Part shown: positions 45,492-56,190 of the stretch, one piece after another
How the letters are laid out: the number at the start of each line of letters is the position of its first letter
Position numbering within the stretch: position 1 is the first letter of the stretch
Source of the DNA: Aquabacterium sp.
GTDB lineage: Bacteria; Pseudomonadota; Gammaproteobacteria; Burkholderiales; Burkholderiaceae_C
Reading direction: 5' to 3'
DNA length: 64,000 nt
Assembly: GCA_030654395.1 (NCBI GenBank)
Contig: JAURXM010000111.1
Coordinates: 1-64,000 of the forward strand
Program-made: the position numbers and the translations under genes
The notes under the pieces: generated by a model
Told to the model about the DNA's origin: nothing
Database searches by the model: none
What the model saw: only the letters and a program-made list of their open reading frames with translations

Positions 45492-46841
45492 ATGAGCAAA
45501 CACGGTGGTCGATCAGCAGTAAGGGTGATCCGTCTGGAGGCGTTTGCGCCACAGCGGGTGGCGACCCAGCCTGCGCCTGTGCCTGCGCAGTCGCCGCCAC
45601 CGCCGCCTGATCCAATGTGGGGCAGTTTGCCTTTTGTCCCTTGGCCTAACCCGATTGGGTCAGCCTCTGTGCACGCGGCTGCCCCACGGCCTGTGCAGGT
45701 CGCGACGGTCACGGCACCTCGGTCCAAGCAAATGCCCTATGGTGCCGTCACCAGTTGGCCAGTGCGCTTTCAGGGTGTTGGCAATGACTATGCCGGACTG
45801 TGGATGCGCAACTTGCTTTTGACCCTCATGAGCTTGGGTTTGTATTTGCCGTGGGCCAGGGTGCTCAACCAGCGTTATTTGATGCGCCAGACCACGGTGG
45901 CAGGGCATGTGCTGGACTATCACGAGCCCGCTAGCTATGTTTCGCGCCGATATGCTTTGGCCGCTTGCCTTGTTGCGGGGGTGGCGGGGGCCTGGGCCGG
46001 GTCGACCATGGCTGGCATGTTGGCGTCCTCGCTGGCCTTGTCGGTGTGGCCTTTGCTGGTCTTTATGAGCCTGAACCACCATGTTGCCCATATCAGTTGG
46101 GCACACAGGCGTTTGGCGTTGGACGGCCCGTTTCAAGATGTCTACCGTGCCATGTGGTTGCCCTTGGCCAGTGGCGGGGCGCTGGCGTGGTTGTTGATGG
46201 CGGCGAGCATCGTGCACAGGCCAGGGGCTTGGATGCTGTGGGGTGTCATCTTGGGCTTGTGGCTGATGGCCATGCCTTTGTTTGTTTGGACGTGGTTTCG
46301 TTTCCGTCAAGGGCACTTGCGTTTGGGCCCTTTGCGCCTGCGCTGGCGTGCAGAGAGCGACGAAGTCGTCGTGTTGTTTGGGCGTACCTTGGCGTGGACG
46401 ATGTTGACCACCTTGTTCAGCATGGGCATGGCGGCCATGGCTGTGGCTGCCGTATTGGTGATCCGGGGTCGCTTGTCCTTGAATGTGCAGCATGTGCTGC
46501 TGCTGGCGGTGTGTGCGGTGGTGGGTACTGCGGTGCAACCTTATCTTCAAGCCCACTTGTTCAATCTGGTGTGGGACAAAACCGGCAACCAATACATGCG
46601 CATACGCAGCAAGCTGTCTGTAGCTGCCTTTGTGAAGCTGCAATGCCGACATGCTTTGTTGATGGTGTTCACGGCAGGTTTGTACTGGCCTTGGGCCGTG
46701 ATTTCGTCTCGGCGCATGCGTGCGCAAGCACTGACCATCTGGTTGCGGGTGGATGCAGATGTCCTCAAAGACAATTGGCCCACCCATACGGCCTCACAGA
46801 CCGGTAAAATGGCGGGTTCGCCTGCGCAGTCGCCCAGGTGA
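45492..46841 (+). CDS. DUF898 (YjgN-like) multi-pass membrane protein
   Basis: Integral membrane protein of about 449 residues. The first 90 residues are not membrane-spanning and include a proline-rich stretch (PAPVPAQSPPPPPDP). The membrane part (about 95-430) has repeated YLPWARVLNQRYL and LYWPWAVISSRRM type motifs, the hallmark of the DUF898/YjgN family, with seven or eight predicted helices. The function of the family is unknown. The start is unclear: the frame is open to 45342, but sequence between 45361 and 45490 is A+T-rich and looks like a promoter, so ATG 45492 is chosen over ATG 45420. Confidence 0.82.
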   Translation: MSKHGGRSAVRVIRLEAFAPQRVATQPAPVPAQSPPPPPDPMWGSLPFVPWPNPIGSASVHAAAPRPVQVATVTAPRSKQMPYGAVTSWPVRFQGVGNDYAGLWMRNLLLTLMSLGLYLPWARVLNQRYLMRQTTVAGHVLDYHEPASYVSRRYALAACLVAGVAGAWAGSTMAGMLASSLALSVWPLLVFMSLNHHVAHISWAHRRLALDGPFQDVYRAMWLPLASGGALAWLLMAASIVHRPGAWMLWGVILGLWLMAMPLFVWTWFRFRQGHLRLGPLRLRWRAESDEVVVLFGRTLAWTMLTTLFSMGMAAMAVAAVLVIRGRLSLNVQHVLLLAVCAVVGTAVQPYLQAHLFNLVWDKTGNQYMRIRSKLSVAAFVKLQCRHALLMVFTAGLYWPWAVISSRRMRAQALTIWLRVDADVLKDNWPTHTASQTGKMAGSPAQSPR

Positions 46842-48242
<1,401 letters not shown>

Positions 48243-48296
48243 CGGTTGACTTGGCGCAAACGGTGCGCATTCATCCCTAGCCGGTGGGGTCGCAGC

Positions 48297-48310
48297 CCCT
48301 AAGTTTAGGG
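48297..48310. promoter_or_regulatory. Palindrome upstream of a PEP-CTERM gene
   Basis: CCCTAAGTTTAGGG is a perfect 14-bp palindrome, 65 bp before the start of the PEP-CTERM gene. It lies inside a wider hairpin whose outer arms are CATCCCTA (48272-48279) and TAGGGATG (48306-48313), with GGGG and CCCC also able to pair inside. A regulator site is the favoured reading; a weak purB terminator is possible but lacks a T-run. Confidence 0.5.
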
Positions 48311-48375
48311 ATGGCCCGATCTGGTGCGGTGCCTAGAGTGGTGAGTCTGCCTTTCACTACTCAATGGAGTTCACC

Positions 48376-49059
48376 ATGCTTGTCTCGCAACGCTGTGCTT
48401 TGTCCACCCTGACGCTGGCTCTTGGTTTTTTTGCTCAGACCGCTGCGCAAGCTGTTTTGCTGACTGAGCCTATCTCGCCCGCGCCGTTTGCAGATACCGC
48501 ATTGGGCGGCACCACGGCTGCTTTGCGCCCTGAGCTGGCTGGCACGGTGCTGGAGGATGTGCTCACGCCATTTAGCTTCTCAGGCATCACAGGAACGGTG
48601 CAAAACCGCGTGGTGCGTGAAACAGCCTCAGGCACACTGGATTTTTATTGGAAGATCAACGTTGATGCCTCGTCCACAGGTGGGCGCGTTGGTGCGTTTC
48701 GTCTGGCCGATTTTGGTTACGCCAATTTGAAGGATGCTGATTGGCGCATGGATGGTTTGGGCATTGAGGCCCCGACAACGGGCCGCTTATTCAATGTGGC
48801 CGGCAATCCCGGTGGCGACATCAATTTCTTGTTGGACAGCGCCGTACCAGGGGGGGGCGCTTCGCGTTTCTTCTTTTTGCACACAGATGCGACCCAATAC
48901 GCTCTGACGGCCAAGTACGACATGTTGACCGGTGGCTCTGAGCAGCTTTCGGCTATTTACAGCACCTTCGCACCTGCCGTGCCTGAGCCTTCAAGTTACG
49001 CCTTGACTGCGATGGGCATGGCCGTTGTGGCTGTGTACTTGCGTCGCAGACGCACTTGA
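48376..49059 (+). CDS. PEP-CTERM sorting domain protein
   Basis: Exported protein of 227 residues. A signal peptide (TLTLALGFFAQTAAQA) is followed by a mature domain of unknown function. The C-terminus has the PEP-CTERM pattern VPEPSSYAL, a hydrophobic helix and basic LRRRRT. It is unrelated in its middle part to the two paralogues at 26-28 kb. GGAG within ATGGAGTTCACC gives the ribosome-binding site for ATG 48376; the ATG 12 bp upstream is part of that site. The gene stands between purB and pyrF and has a conspicuous palindrome upstream. Confidence 0.88.
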   Translation: MLVSQRCALSTLTLALGFFAQTAAQAVLLTEPISPAPFADTALGGTTAALRPELAGTVLEDVLTPFSFSGITGTVQNRVVRETASGTLDFYWKINVDASSTGGRVGAFRLADFGYANLKDADWRMDGLGIEAPTTGRLFNVAGNPGGDINFLLDSAVPGGGASRFFFLHTDATQYALTAKYDMLTGGSEQLSAIYSTFAPAVPEPSSYALTAMGMAVVAVYLRRRRT

Positions 49060-49085
49060 GCCGAGCAAGCCGGTAAAATTCGCAA

Positions 49086-49925
49086 ATGAATTTCACCGAC
49101 CAGCTCGCGCAAGCTCAGCGCCTGAACGATTCCTTGCTCTGCGTGGGCTTGGACCCCGACCCAGCCAAGTTCCCCGGCGCATGGAAGGGGCAGCCCGACC
49201 GGATCTATGATTTTTGCGCCGCCATCGTGGACGCAACCAAGGATTTGGTCTGTGCTTTCAAACCGCAGATTGCCTATTTCGCGGCCCATCGGGCTGAGGA
49301 TCAATTAGAGCGACTGATGGCGCACATGCGCCGAGTTGCACCCTACGTCCCCGTGATTTTGGATGCCAAGCGCGGGGACATAGGCAGCACAGCCCAGCAG
49401 TACGCCCATGAGGCCTTCGACCGCTATCAGGCCGACGCCGTGACCTTGTCACCGTTCATGGGGTTTGACACCATGGAGCCATTTTTACGCTACCCCGGCA
49501 AAGGCGTGATCTTGCTGTGCCGCACATCCAACCCCGGCGGCTCTGATCTGCAAAACCTGCGTTTGGCTGATGTGCCTGGCAACCCGCGTGTCTACGAGCA
49601 CTTGGCGGCCCAAGCGCAAGGCCCGTGGAACACCAATGGCCAGATCGGCTTGGTCGTGGGTGCCACCTTCCCTGAAGAAATCGCCCGTGTGCGTGAACTG
49701 GCACCCACCCTGCCTTTGCTGATACCGGGTGTCGGGGCGCAGGGCGGTGATGCCGCAGCCACGGTCAAGGCTGGCCTCAAGACCGACGCCAGCGGCGCCA
49801 TCACGGGCACCATCATCGTCAACAGCTCCCGTGCGGTCCTGTACGCCAGCAGTGGGGATGACTTCGCAAGCGCAGGCCGTCAGGTGGCGCAAGACACGCG
49901 TTTGTTGCTCAATGCCGCACGCTAA
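49086..49925 (+). CDS. pyrF: Orotidine 5'-phosphate decarboxylase PyrF (type 2)
   Basis: Decarboxylates OMP to UMP in pyrimidine synthesis. The 279-residue length and sequence fit the longer, type 2 group: [15 protein letters not shown] near the start, [11 protein letters not shown], the catalytic Lys/Asp array in [18 protein letters not shown] (about 96-113), and the phosphate-binding VGATFPEE and [10 protein letters not shown]. The start lies 26 bp after the PEP-CTERM gene. The permease gene follows after 14 bp, but a functional link to it is not expected. Confidence 0.96.
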   Translation: MNFTDQLAQAQRLNDSLLCVGLDPDPAKFPGAWKGQPDRIYDFCAAIVDATKDLVCAFKPQIAYFAAHRAEDQLERLMAHMRRVAPYVPVILDAKRGDIGSTAQQYAHEAFDRYQADAVTLSPFMGFDTMEPFLRYPGKGVILLCRTSNPGGSDLQNLRLADVPGNPRVYEHLAAQAQGPWNTNGQIGLVVGATFPEEIARVRELAPTLPLLIPGVGAQGGDAAATVKAGLKTDASGAITGTIIVNSSRAVLYASSGDDFASAGRQVAQDTRLLLNAAR

Positions 49926-49939
49926 GCCTCGCTGATTGG

Positions 49940-51103
49940 ATGTTCCTCTTCCGGTTGTTGCTCAAAAATGCGTTCAGGTACCGCTTGCGCGCCTTGTTGA
50001 CAATGATCGGTTTGGTCGTGGCCATTTCAGCATTCGGCCTGCTGCGCACGATTGTGGATGCTTGGTATGCGGGCGTGGACGCCACATCGAGCACACGCTT
50101 GATCACGCGCAGTTCGATCTCACTGACCTTTCCCTTGCCCTTGAACTATGCCGAGCGCATCAAAGCGGCAGAGGGCGTCAGCGGTTTGTCCTGGGCTAAC
50201 TGGTTTGGCGGGGTCTACATCACCGAGCGCAATTTCTTTGCGCAGTTCGCCATTGATCCCGCCAGTTATTTGGCCTTGTACCCTGAATTCGTTTTATCCG
50301 AGGCAGAGAAGACGGCCTTCTTTCGTGATCGCCAAGGCTGCATTGTGGGTCGCAAGCTGGCCCGCAAATTTGGCTGGAAGCTGGGCGACACCGTGGCTTT
50401 GCGCGGGACGATTTACCCCGGTACGTGGTCGTTCACCGTGCGCGGCATTTATCAGGGCAAAGATGCAGGCACCGATGAGCAGCAGCTGTTCATCCACTGG
50501 AAGCTGCTGGCCGAGACCATCCGTGCCCGGGCGGGTGGTGGCGCTCAGGCCGATTACGTCGGTGTGTACGTGGTGGGTATCAAAAACCCAGACGATGCCC
50601 CAGTGGTATCGCAGCGCATTGACGAGTTGTTTAAAAACTCTTTGGCTGAAACCTTGACTGAGACCGAGAAGGCCTTCCAGCTGGGTTTTGTGTCGATGAG
50701 CGAGGCCATTTTGCTGGCTGTTCAAGCGGTGAGCTTCATCATCATCTTGATCATCATGGCCGTGATGGCCAACACGATGACGATGACAGCACGAGAGCGC
50801 ATCGCCGAGTACGCCACGCTCAAGGCGCTGGGCTTTGCGCCGAGCTTTGTGGTTAAGTTGTTGCTGGGCGAGAGCTTGTTGATCGCGCTGATTGGTGGGG
50901 CGATGGGCATGGCGTTGACGTTCCCGCTCGCCCGCGCTTTTGTCAATGCGGCGGGCACCTTGTTCCCTATTTTCAATGTGTCTTGGGTGACCATGGCCTT
51001 GCAGTTGCTGGCTAGTTTGGTCGTTGGGGCGGTGGCGGCAGCGTGGCCAGCTTGGAAAATGTCGCGCATCGACATCGCACAAGGGCTCAAGCACGTGGCC
51101 TAG
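49940..51103 (+). CDS. FtsX/MacB-type ABC transporter permease (first of two)
   Basis: Permease of 387 residues with the architecture of lipoprotein or efflux ABC3 permeases: TM1 (about 18-40), a large extracytoplasmic domain (about 45-255; MacB_PCD-like), then three C-terminal helices (about 262-290, 310-335 and 350-372). The FtsX domain has TARERIAEYATLKALGF, a typical coupling-helix region. No ATP-binding subunit or membrane-fusion protein is found nearby. It is followed after 127 bp by the beta-helix/cytochrome fusion and then by a second permease in the same direction, so the three genes form one unit. Confidence 0.9.
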   Translation: MFLFRLLLKNAFRYRLRALLTMIGLVVAISAFGLLRTIVDAWYAGVDATSSTRLITRSSISLTFPLPLNYAERIKAAEGVSGLSWANWFGGVYITERNFFAQFAIDPASYLALYPEFVLSEAEKTAFFRDRQGCIVGRKLARKFGWKLGDTVALRGTIYPGTWSFTVRGIYQGKDAGTDEQQLFIHWKLLAETIRARAGGGAQADYVGVYVVGIKNPDDAPVVSQRIDELFKNSLAETLTETEKAFQLGFVSMSEAILLAVQAVSFIIILIIMAVMANTMTMTARERIAEYATLKALGFAPSFVVKLLLGESLLIALIGGAMGMALTFPLARAFVNAAGTLFPIFNVSWVTMALQLLASLVVGAVAAAWPAWKMSRIDIAQGLKHVA

Positions 51104-51230
51104 TCGGATGCGGTGCAGGCGATTTCATCGGGGTTTGCCCGTGAATATCTGTTAGTCGACAGTTGCATGGTGGTCTCTGGCATAGCCTGTAAGTATGAGT
51201 GGGCCATCGCCCGCATCGCTCGGAGGCTTC

Positions 51231-54044
51231 ATGCAAGATAAATTGAATTGGCTCGGCCGGATGGCCTTGCTCACCTGTCTGGGGGCCGCCGTGCTGCTTG
51301 GATCAACGACACAGGCCGTGGCCGCCACGACACCGGCGAAGGTGTTCCACATCACAGCAGGGCCGTCAGCCAATGACGAGGCCCAGAAAGCATTTTTCTA
51401 TGCCAGCGAAGGTGACGTTGTTGAGTTCGGCGCAGGCACATTTGACTTTAAAAGCGGCCTGATTATCCAAGGTAAACGCGGGCTCACCATCCGGGGCGCT
51501 GGCCGCGACAAAACGCGCTTGAGCTTCTTGCGCAGCAATACCGCAGAGGGCATCAACGCATCACACTGCGAGGGCATCACCATTGAGGATCTAGAGGTCA
51601 TCGACACGCCTGGCAACGGCATCCGCGTGTTCCGCTCCAAGTATGTGACTCTCAGACGCATCAAGGCGGGATGGACCGATGCAGACCCCATCAAGCCGGG
51701 CTACCAAACCAAACCCAGCAATGGCTTTTACGCCATCTACCCGGTGATGGTTCAGCAACTGTTGGTTGAGGACACCTATTCGTATGGCTCCGTGGATGCG
51801 GGCTTGTACGTGGGTCAGTCCAGCGATGTGATCATGCGCCGCAACGAGGCACGCTACAACGTGATCGGCATCGAGATGGAGAACGTCCAGCGTGGTTTGG
51901 CTGAGCAAAATCTGGCTACCGAGAACACAGCGGGCTTCTTGGCCTACGACTTAGAGGGCTTGTCTCAGTACGGTGAGGGCAGCATCGTGCGCTACAACCG
52001 TTTTGTGGGCAACAACGTCGACAACTTTGGCTCAGCAGGCTTCGTCAAAGACGCACCACGCGGTACAGGCGCCATCATCGTGGCGCAAGACAACATCGAG
52101 TTCTATGGCAATGAGTTGGCTGACAACTGGGCCGCTGGCTTGTTGATCATGAACTACGGGTTTGTGAACAGCAAGTCCACGGACCTCAAGCAAGACTGGT
52201 TCAATGAGGCGGTCAACGTCCATCACAACGTCTTCCGCAACAACGGCAAGAAGCTGCAAGCATTCGACCCCAATAACGCATCGACCACCTTGACCGCAGC
52301 GATTTTGCTCAAGGGCTTTGGCATATCAGCACACATCCTCACCGATGGTCAAGTAGACAAGCCCAATGGCTGCACCAAGTACCCGGTTGATCAAAATGGC
52401 ATCCCTTTGAATCAGCCCAATGCGGTGGAAACATGGCGGGTCAATCCTCGCTTAACGACCTTGGGGGCGCCTAATTTTGGCATCAATGACCCTCAGCCAC
52501 CTTGTCACTTCAATGGCTGGAAATTCAACACCGTACCGAACTGGTTGCTTGGCCCACAAACCAAGTTGAAGGAGGAATTCCGCGTTTGCATGAGCGACAA
52601 CTCATTTGATGCAGCCGTACCGCCTTACCTTAACCTCAATATGCAAAACGGCGAATTGACGAACTTGCGCAACTTCTTGCTTGGCGACCGCAATATGGGC
52701 AAGTTGGCCTGCAAGCTCAAAGCGGTCAAAGAGCCGACAGTCAACTTGCCTTATGTGTTGCCTGATAACGCGGTGCGTCAGCCTTCCATGGAAGAGTCTG
52801 CACGTGTGTGCGGCGCTGCTGCACGCAACAAGCTGAACCTTGACTTGGCGGCTACCTACAACTGCCCCACACTCGATCAATACGGCTTGTTCCAAGATGA
52901 GCAAGACCCACGCAGCAAGCCCATGGGCACGGGCATGCCGTTTGAGCTGACATCGACCTTGTTCACCAACTACGCCAGCAAGTACCGCTTTGTCTTTATC
53001 CCTCAGGGCAAGCAAGCGCAGTACCGCGATACCAAGACGGGCTTTCAAACAAGCAAGCCCGCTGGCGTGACCGATGGCCCGTGGTACCCCGCAGGTGACT
53101 TGTCGGCACAAAGCTTGGCCACCTTGTCCTTCCCAACGGGCACGGTGATCGCCAAGACCTTCAGCTTCCGCCGTGAAGATGCGTCTGGCAACTTGATCAA
53201 TGAAGATTTGATCGAGACACGCTTGCTGATCAAGCGAAATGGTGCCAATGGTCCCTACTGGGCTGGTCTGCCTTACGTGTGGGAAAAAGATGCCACATCA
53301 GGCAAGCTGGTGGCGCGCCTGACACCTCAGGGCAAGGAGCTGACTGGCAGCTACGACTATCAGGATCATGATCCTGATGTCAAGGATGCCAATGGCCAGC
53401 GCGCACGTTACAAGGGTGAGGTCAAGCAGTACGGCGTGCCCTCAGCGATGGCTTGCGTGGTTTGCCACGGCAATGAGCGCGCAGGTGAGGCCGGTGCGGT
53501 GCCAATTGGCCCGAAGGTGAAGTTCCTCAACCGCACGAATGCGGCGCTGGGCAACCAAAACCAGCTGCAATACATGAAGGCGGCGGGCCTCTTGTCCGGC
53601 TTGCCAGAATCCTTCGCGGGTGTAGAGAAGGCACCGCGCTGGAACGTGCCGGGTGATGTGGTCGGTAAGCCTGCTGGCACCCCAGCCGATGTGCAAGCCC
53701 GTGCCCGTGCTTATTTGGAGGCCAATTGCGCGTCTTGCCACAACCCGGCCGGTGAGGCGTCCAACTCAGGCTTGTTCTTGAGCTCAGCGACACCGCTCAA
53801 TACCCAAAGTGGGGTCTGCAAGAAGCCGGTTGCTGCTGGCCGTGGCGCAGGCGGGATGTTGTATGACATCGTGCCTGGCAAGCCAGAAGAGTCTATCTTG
53901 CTGTATCGCTTGGCATCGGCTGAGAACGGTGTGCGCATGCCCACGTTGGGCCGTGTCGTGGCTCATGCCGAAGGCGCCACTTTCATCCGCGACTGGATCA
54001 AGGTCATGCAACCTGATGAGAACTCAGGCGACGTCTGTAAATAA
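51231..54044 (+). CDS. Parallel beta-helix protein fused to a two-haem cytochrome-like domain
   Basis: Exported protein of 937 residues. A signal peptide (about 1-33) precedes a right-handed parallel beta-helix (about 40-345) with repeats such as GITIEDLEVIDTPGNGIRVF and RRNEARYNVIGIEMENV. A middle section (about 345-530) is Cys-containing. The rest (about 560-937) resembles the HNE_0200 family and carries two CxxCH haem sites, ACVVCHG (about 742) and NCASCHNP (about 833), with later Met residues as possible ligands. By memory, TIGR03805 beta-helix and TIGR03806 proteins are usually separate neighbours and sometimes fused; here they are one chain. GGAGG 6 bp before ATG 51231 fixes the start. 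The function is unknown. Confidence 0.88.
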   Translation: MQDKLNWLGRMALLTCLGAAVLLGSTTQAVAATTPAKVFHITAGPSANDEAQKAFFYASEGDVVEFGAGTFDFKSGLIIQGKRGLTIRGAGRDKTRLSFLRSNTAEGINASHCEGITIEDLEVIDTPGNGIRVFRSKYVTLRRIKAGWTDADPIKPGYQTKPSNGFYAIYPVMVQQLLVEDTYSYGSVDAGLYVGQSSDVIMRRNEARYNVIGIEMENVQRGLAEQNLATENTAGFLAYDLEGLSQYGEGSIVRYNRFVGNNVDNFGSAGFVKDAPRGTGAIIVAQDNIEFYGNELADNWAAGLLIMNYGFVNSKSTDLKQDWFNEAVNVHHNVFRNNGKKLQAFDPNNASTTLTAAILLKGFGISAHILTDGQVDKPNGCTKYPVDQNGIPLNQPNAVETWRVNPRLTTLGAPNFGINDPQPPCHFNGWKFNTVPNWLLGPQTKLKEEFRVCMSDNSFDAAVPPYLNLNMQNGELTNLRNFLLGDRNMGKLACKLKAVKEPTVNLPYVLPDNAVRQPSMEESARVCGAAARNKLNLDLAATYNCPTLDQYGLFQDEQDPRSKPMGTGMPFELTSTLFTNYASKYRFVFIPQGKQAQYRDTKTGFQTSKPAGVTDGPWYPAGDLSAQSLATLSFPTGTVIAKTFSFRREDASGNLINEDLIETRLLIKRNGANGPYWAGLPYVWEKDATSGKLVARLTPQGKELTGSYDYQDHDPDVKDANGQRARYKGEVKQYGVPSAMACVVCHGNERAGEAGAVPIGPKVKFLNRTNAALGNQNQLQYMKAAGLLSGLPESFAGVEKAPRWNVPGDVVGKPAGTPADVQARARAYLEANCASCHNPAGEASNSGLFLSSATPLNTQSGVCKKPVAAGRGAGGMLYDIVPGKPEESILLYRLASAENGVRMPTLGRVVAHAEGATFIRDWIKVMQPDENSGDVCK

Positions 54045-54096
54045 CAGCTAAAGAGTTGGAGGACTCGGCGGTGTCCGTGAGGTCGATAATGGCCTC

Positions 54097-55272
54097 ATGG
54101 CCCGCCGTTTTGTCCCTTTGAGCTACATCGCACGCAACCTGTGGGTGCGTCGCGTGACCACGTTGTTGACGGCAGCGGGTATGGGCTTGGTTGTCTATGT
54201 CTTTGCCACCGTGCTCATGATGAGCGAGGGCATCCGTGCCACCTTGGTCGCCACCGGCCAGCCCGACAACGTGATGGTCTTGCGCAAGGGCGCAGGCGCT
54301 GAGATCAATTCCGGCATTGCACGCAGCCAAGCTGCGGTGATCGCGAGTCAGCTTGACATCGCCACCGATGCTCAGGGCAACCGATTGGTGTCCAAAGAGC
54401 CCGTGGTGCTCAACACCCTACCCAAACGCAGCAATGGCAAGCCCAGCAACGTCACGGTACGCGGCACCTCTGCCATGGGTGTGGCCTTGCGGCCGCAGGT
54501 TCACATCATCCAAGGCCGCATGTTCAGGCCGGGCACCAGCGAGATCATTACCGGCAAAGCCATTGCCAAAGGTTTTGCCGGTGCTGGGCTGGGTGAGCAC
54601 ATGCGCTTTGGCGGTCGCGACTGGTTGGTTGTGGGTGTGTTTGACGCCGCCCGAAGCGGGTTTGACTCTGAAGTCTGGGGTGACAGCGATCAGATGATGC
54701 AGGCCTTTCGCCGCAACGCCTACTCCAGCGTGGTGTTCAGGCTGGCTGATGTGCGTGCCTTCGATCAGGTTAAAGCCAGGCTGGATGATGACCCTCGCCT
54801 GACCTTGGAGGCCAAGCGCGAAGTCGTTTTTTACGCGGAGCAATCCGAGGCCTTGGCCACGTTCATTCGTTTGCTGGGTTTGGCTTTGGCCGTTATTTTC
54901 TCGATCGGGGCGGTGGTGGGCGCCATGATCACGATGTTCGCATCCGTCGCCTCCCGCATCGGGGAGATCGGCACCTTGCGTGCGCTCGGGTTCAGACGCA
55001 CAGCGGTGCTGTCGGCCTTTCTGGGTGAGTCCCTGTTGCTGGCCTTGGTCGGTGGCGTGATGGGGTTGGCTGGTGCAGCCGTGATGCAAACGGTCAATAT
55101 CTCGACTGTGAACTTTCAGACCTTTTCTGAATTGGCTTTTCAGTTCACACTGACCAAACACATTGCGGCGCAGTCCATTGCTTTTGCGTTGATCATGGGC
55201 TTGGTTGGCGGTTTCATACCTGCTTGGCGCGCCGCACGCATGAAGATCGTTGATTGTTTGAGGCAAGCCTGA
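54097..55272 (+). CDS. FtsX/MacB-type ABC transporter permease (second of two)
   Basis: Permease of 391 residues with the same layout as the gene at 49940: TM1 (about 20-42), an extracytoplasmic MacB_PCD-like domain (about 50-260) with a GxG-rich core, and three C-terminal helices, with SRIGEIGTLRALGFRRTAV in the coupling region. It is not a recent duplicate of the first permease, since the sequences differ widely, so a heterodimer is likely. It lies 52 bp after the beta-helix gene. No ATPase gene is adjacent; it must use one encoded elsewhere if it is active. Confidence 0.9.
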   Translation: MARRFVPLSYIARNLWVRRVTTLLTAAGMGLVVYVFATVLMMSEGIRATLVATGQPDNVMVLRKGAGAEINSGIARSQAAVIASQLDIATDAQGNRLVSKEPVVLNTLPKRSNGKPSNVTVRGTSAMGVALRPQVHIIQGRMFRPGTSEIITGKAIAKGFAGAGLGEHMRFGGRDWLVVGVFDAARSGFDSEVWGDSDQMMQAFRRNAYSSVVFRLADVRAFDQVKARLDDDPRLTLEAKREVVFYAEQSEALATFIRLLGLALAVIFSIGAVVGAMITMFASVASRIGEIGTLRALGFRRTAVLSAFLGESLLLALVGGVMGLAGAAVMQTVNISTVNFQTFSELAFQFTLTKHIAAQSIAFALIMGLVGGFIPAWRAARMKIVDCLRQA

Positions 55273-55296
55273 TTAGCCACACCAAGGAGACACACT

Positions 55297-56190
55297 ATGC
55301 ACCTTTGCACCTATGAGTTAGATGGCCAGACCCAAGTCGGCTTGGTCCATGGCTCGGGTATCGTCAACCTCAGCGAGGCTTTGGGAGACGCTTTGTCTGC
55401 GCATCAACCCATGATCGACCTGATCACGCGTTGGCCTGAGTTGCGTGGCCGCGTTGCTGACTTGATTGATGCGCCAGCGCAAGCCCAGATCGAGCACGTG
55501 CACTTGTTGGCCCCCGTGCCGCGACCGGGTAAAACGCTGGCCATTGGGTTGAACTACTTGGATCACGTTCAAGAAAACATCATGGGTGAACGCCGCGCGG
55601 TGCCGGAGCACCAAGTGTGGTTCACCAAGCTGGCCAACGCCATCAATGGCCCGTTTGATGAGATTGTTTTGCCGCGCATCTCCAGCATGACCGATTACGA
55701 GGCTGAGATGGTGGCCATCATTGGTCAGCGCTGTCGGCATGTGCCGCGTGACAAAGCCCGCGAGGTCGTCTTTGGTTACTGCGTGGGCAACGATGTTTCG
55801 GTGCGCGATATCCAAAAGCGCACATCGCAATGGACACTGGGAAAGTCGTTCGACACGCATGCGCCCTTTGGGCCGTGGATCACGACGGCCGATGAGTTGG
55901 ATGATCCCCATGCGTTGGATGTGCGCTGCTGGGTCAACGGTGAGCTGCGCCAAAGCAGCAACACGCGCTTGATGATCCACAATATTTGGGATCAGATTGC
56001 ACAGCTCAGTCAGGTGATGACGCTGGAGCCGGGCGATGTGATCTTCACCGGCACCTGTAGCGGTGTCGGTTCGGCTTTTGATCCACCTAAGTTCTTGAAG
56101 CACGGCGATACCGTGCGTGTTGAGATCGAAGGCTTGGGCGCCATCGTGGCACGCTGTGTCGATGAAGACGAAGGTGCCGCCTTAGGCTGA
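55297..56190 (+). CDS. Fumarylacetoacetate hydrolase family protein
   Basis: FAH-fold enzyme of 297 residues. It has an N-terminal lead domain (about 1-70), then the catalytic domain with IGLNYLDHVQEN, metal-binding YEAEMVAIIGQRCRHV (acidic ligands), GYCVGNDVSVRDIQKRTSQW, GKSFDTHAPFGPWI and the C-terminal DVIFTGTCSGVGSAF. Members hydrolyse or isomerise diketo-acids in aromatic catabolism; the substrate here is unknown. AAGGAG precedes the start. It is 24 bp after the second permease and may share its transcript. The last 9 bp overlap the convergent TetR gene. Confidence 0.92.
   Translation: MHLCTYELDGQTQVGLVHGSGIVNLSEALGDALSAHQPMIDLITRWPELRGRVADLIDAPAQAQIEHVHLLAPVPRPGKTLAIGLNYLDHVQENIMGERRAVPEHQVWFTKLANAINGPFDEIVLPRISSMTDYEAEMVAIIGQRCRHVPRDKAREVVFGYCVGNDVSVRDIQKRTSQWTLGKSFDTHAPFGPWITTADELDDPHALDVRCWVNGELRQSSNTRLMIHNIWDQIAQLSQVMTLEPGDVIFTGTCSGVGSAFDPPKFLKHGDTVRVEIEGLGAIVARCVDEDEGAALG

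Noticed and set aside
48312..48327. Sigma-54-like promoter TGGCCCG...GGTGC before the PEP-CTERM gene
   Set aside because: The GG and GC dinucleotides are 11 bp apart and not the required 10, and the -12 element does not match TTGC. A link to the sigma-54 PrsK/PrsR control of other PEP-CTERM genes is therefore not supported.
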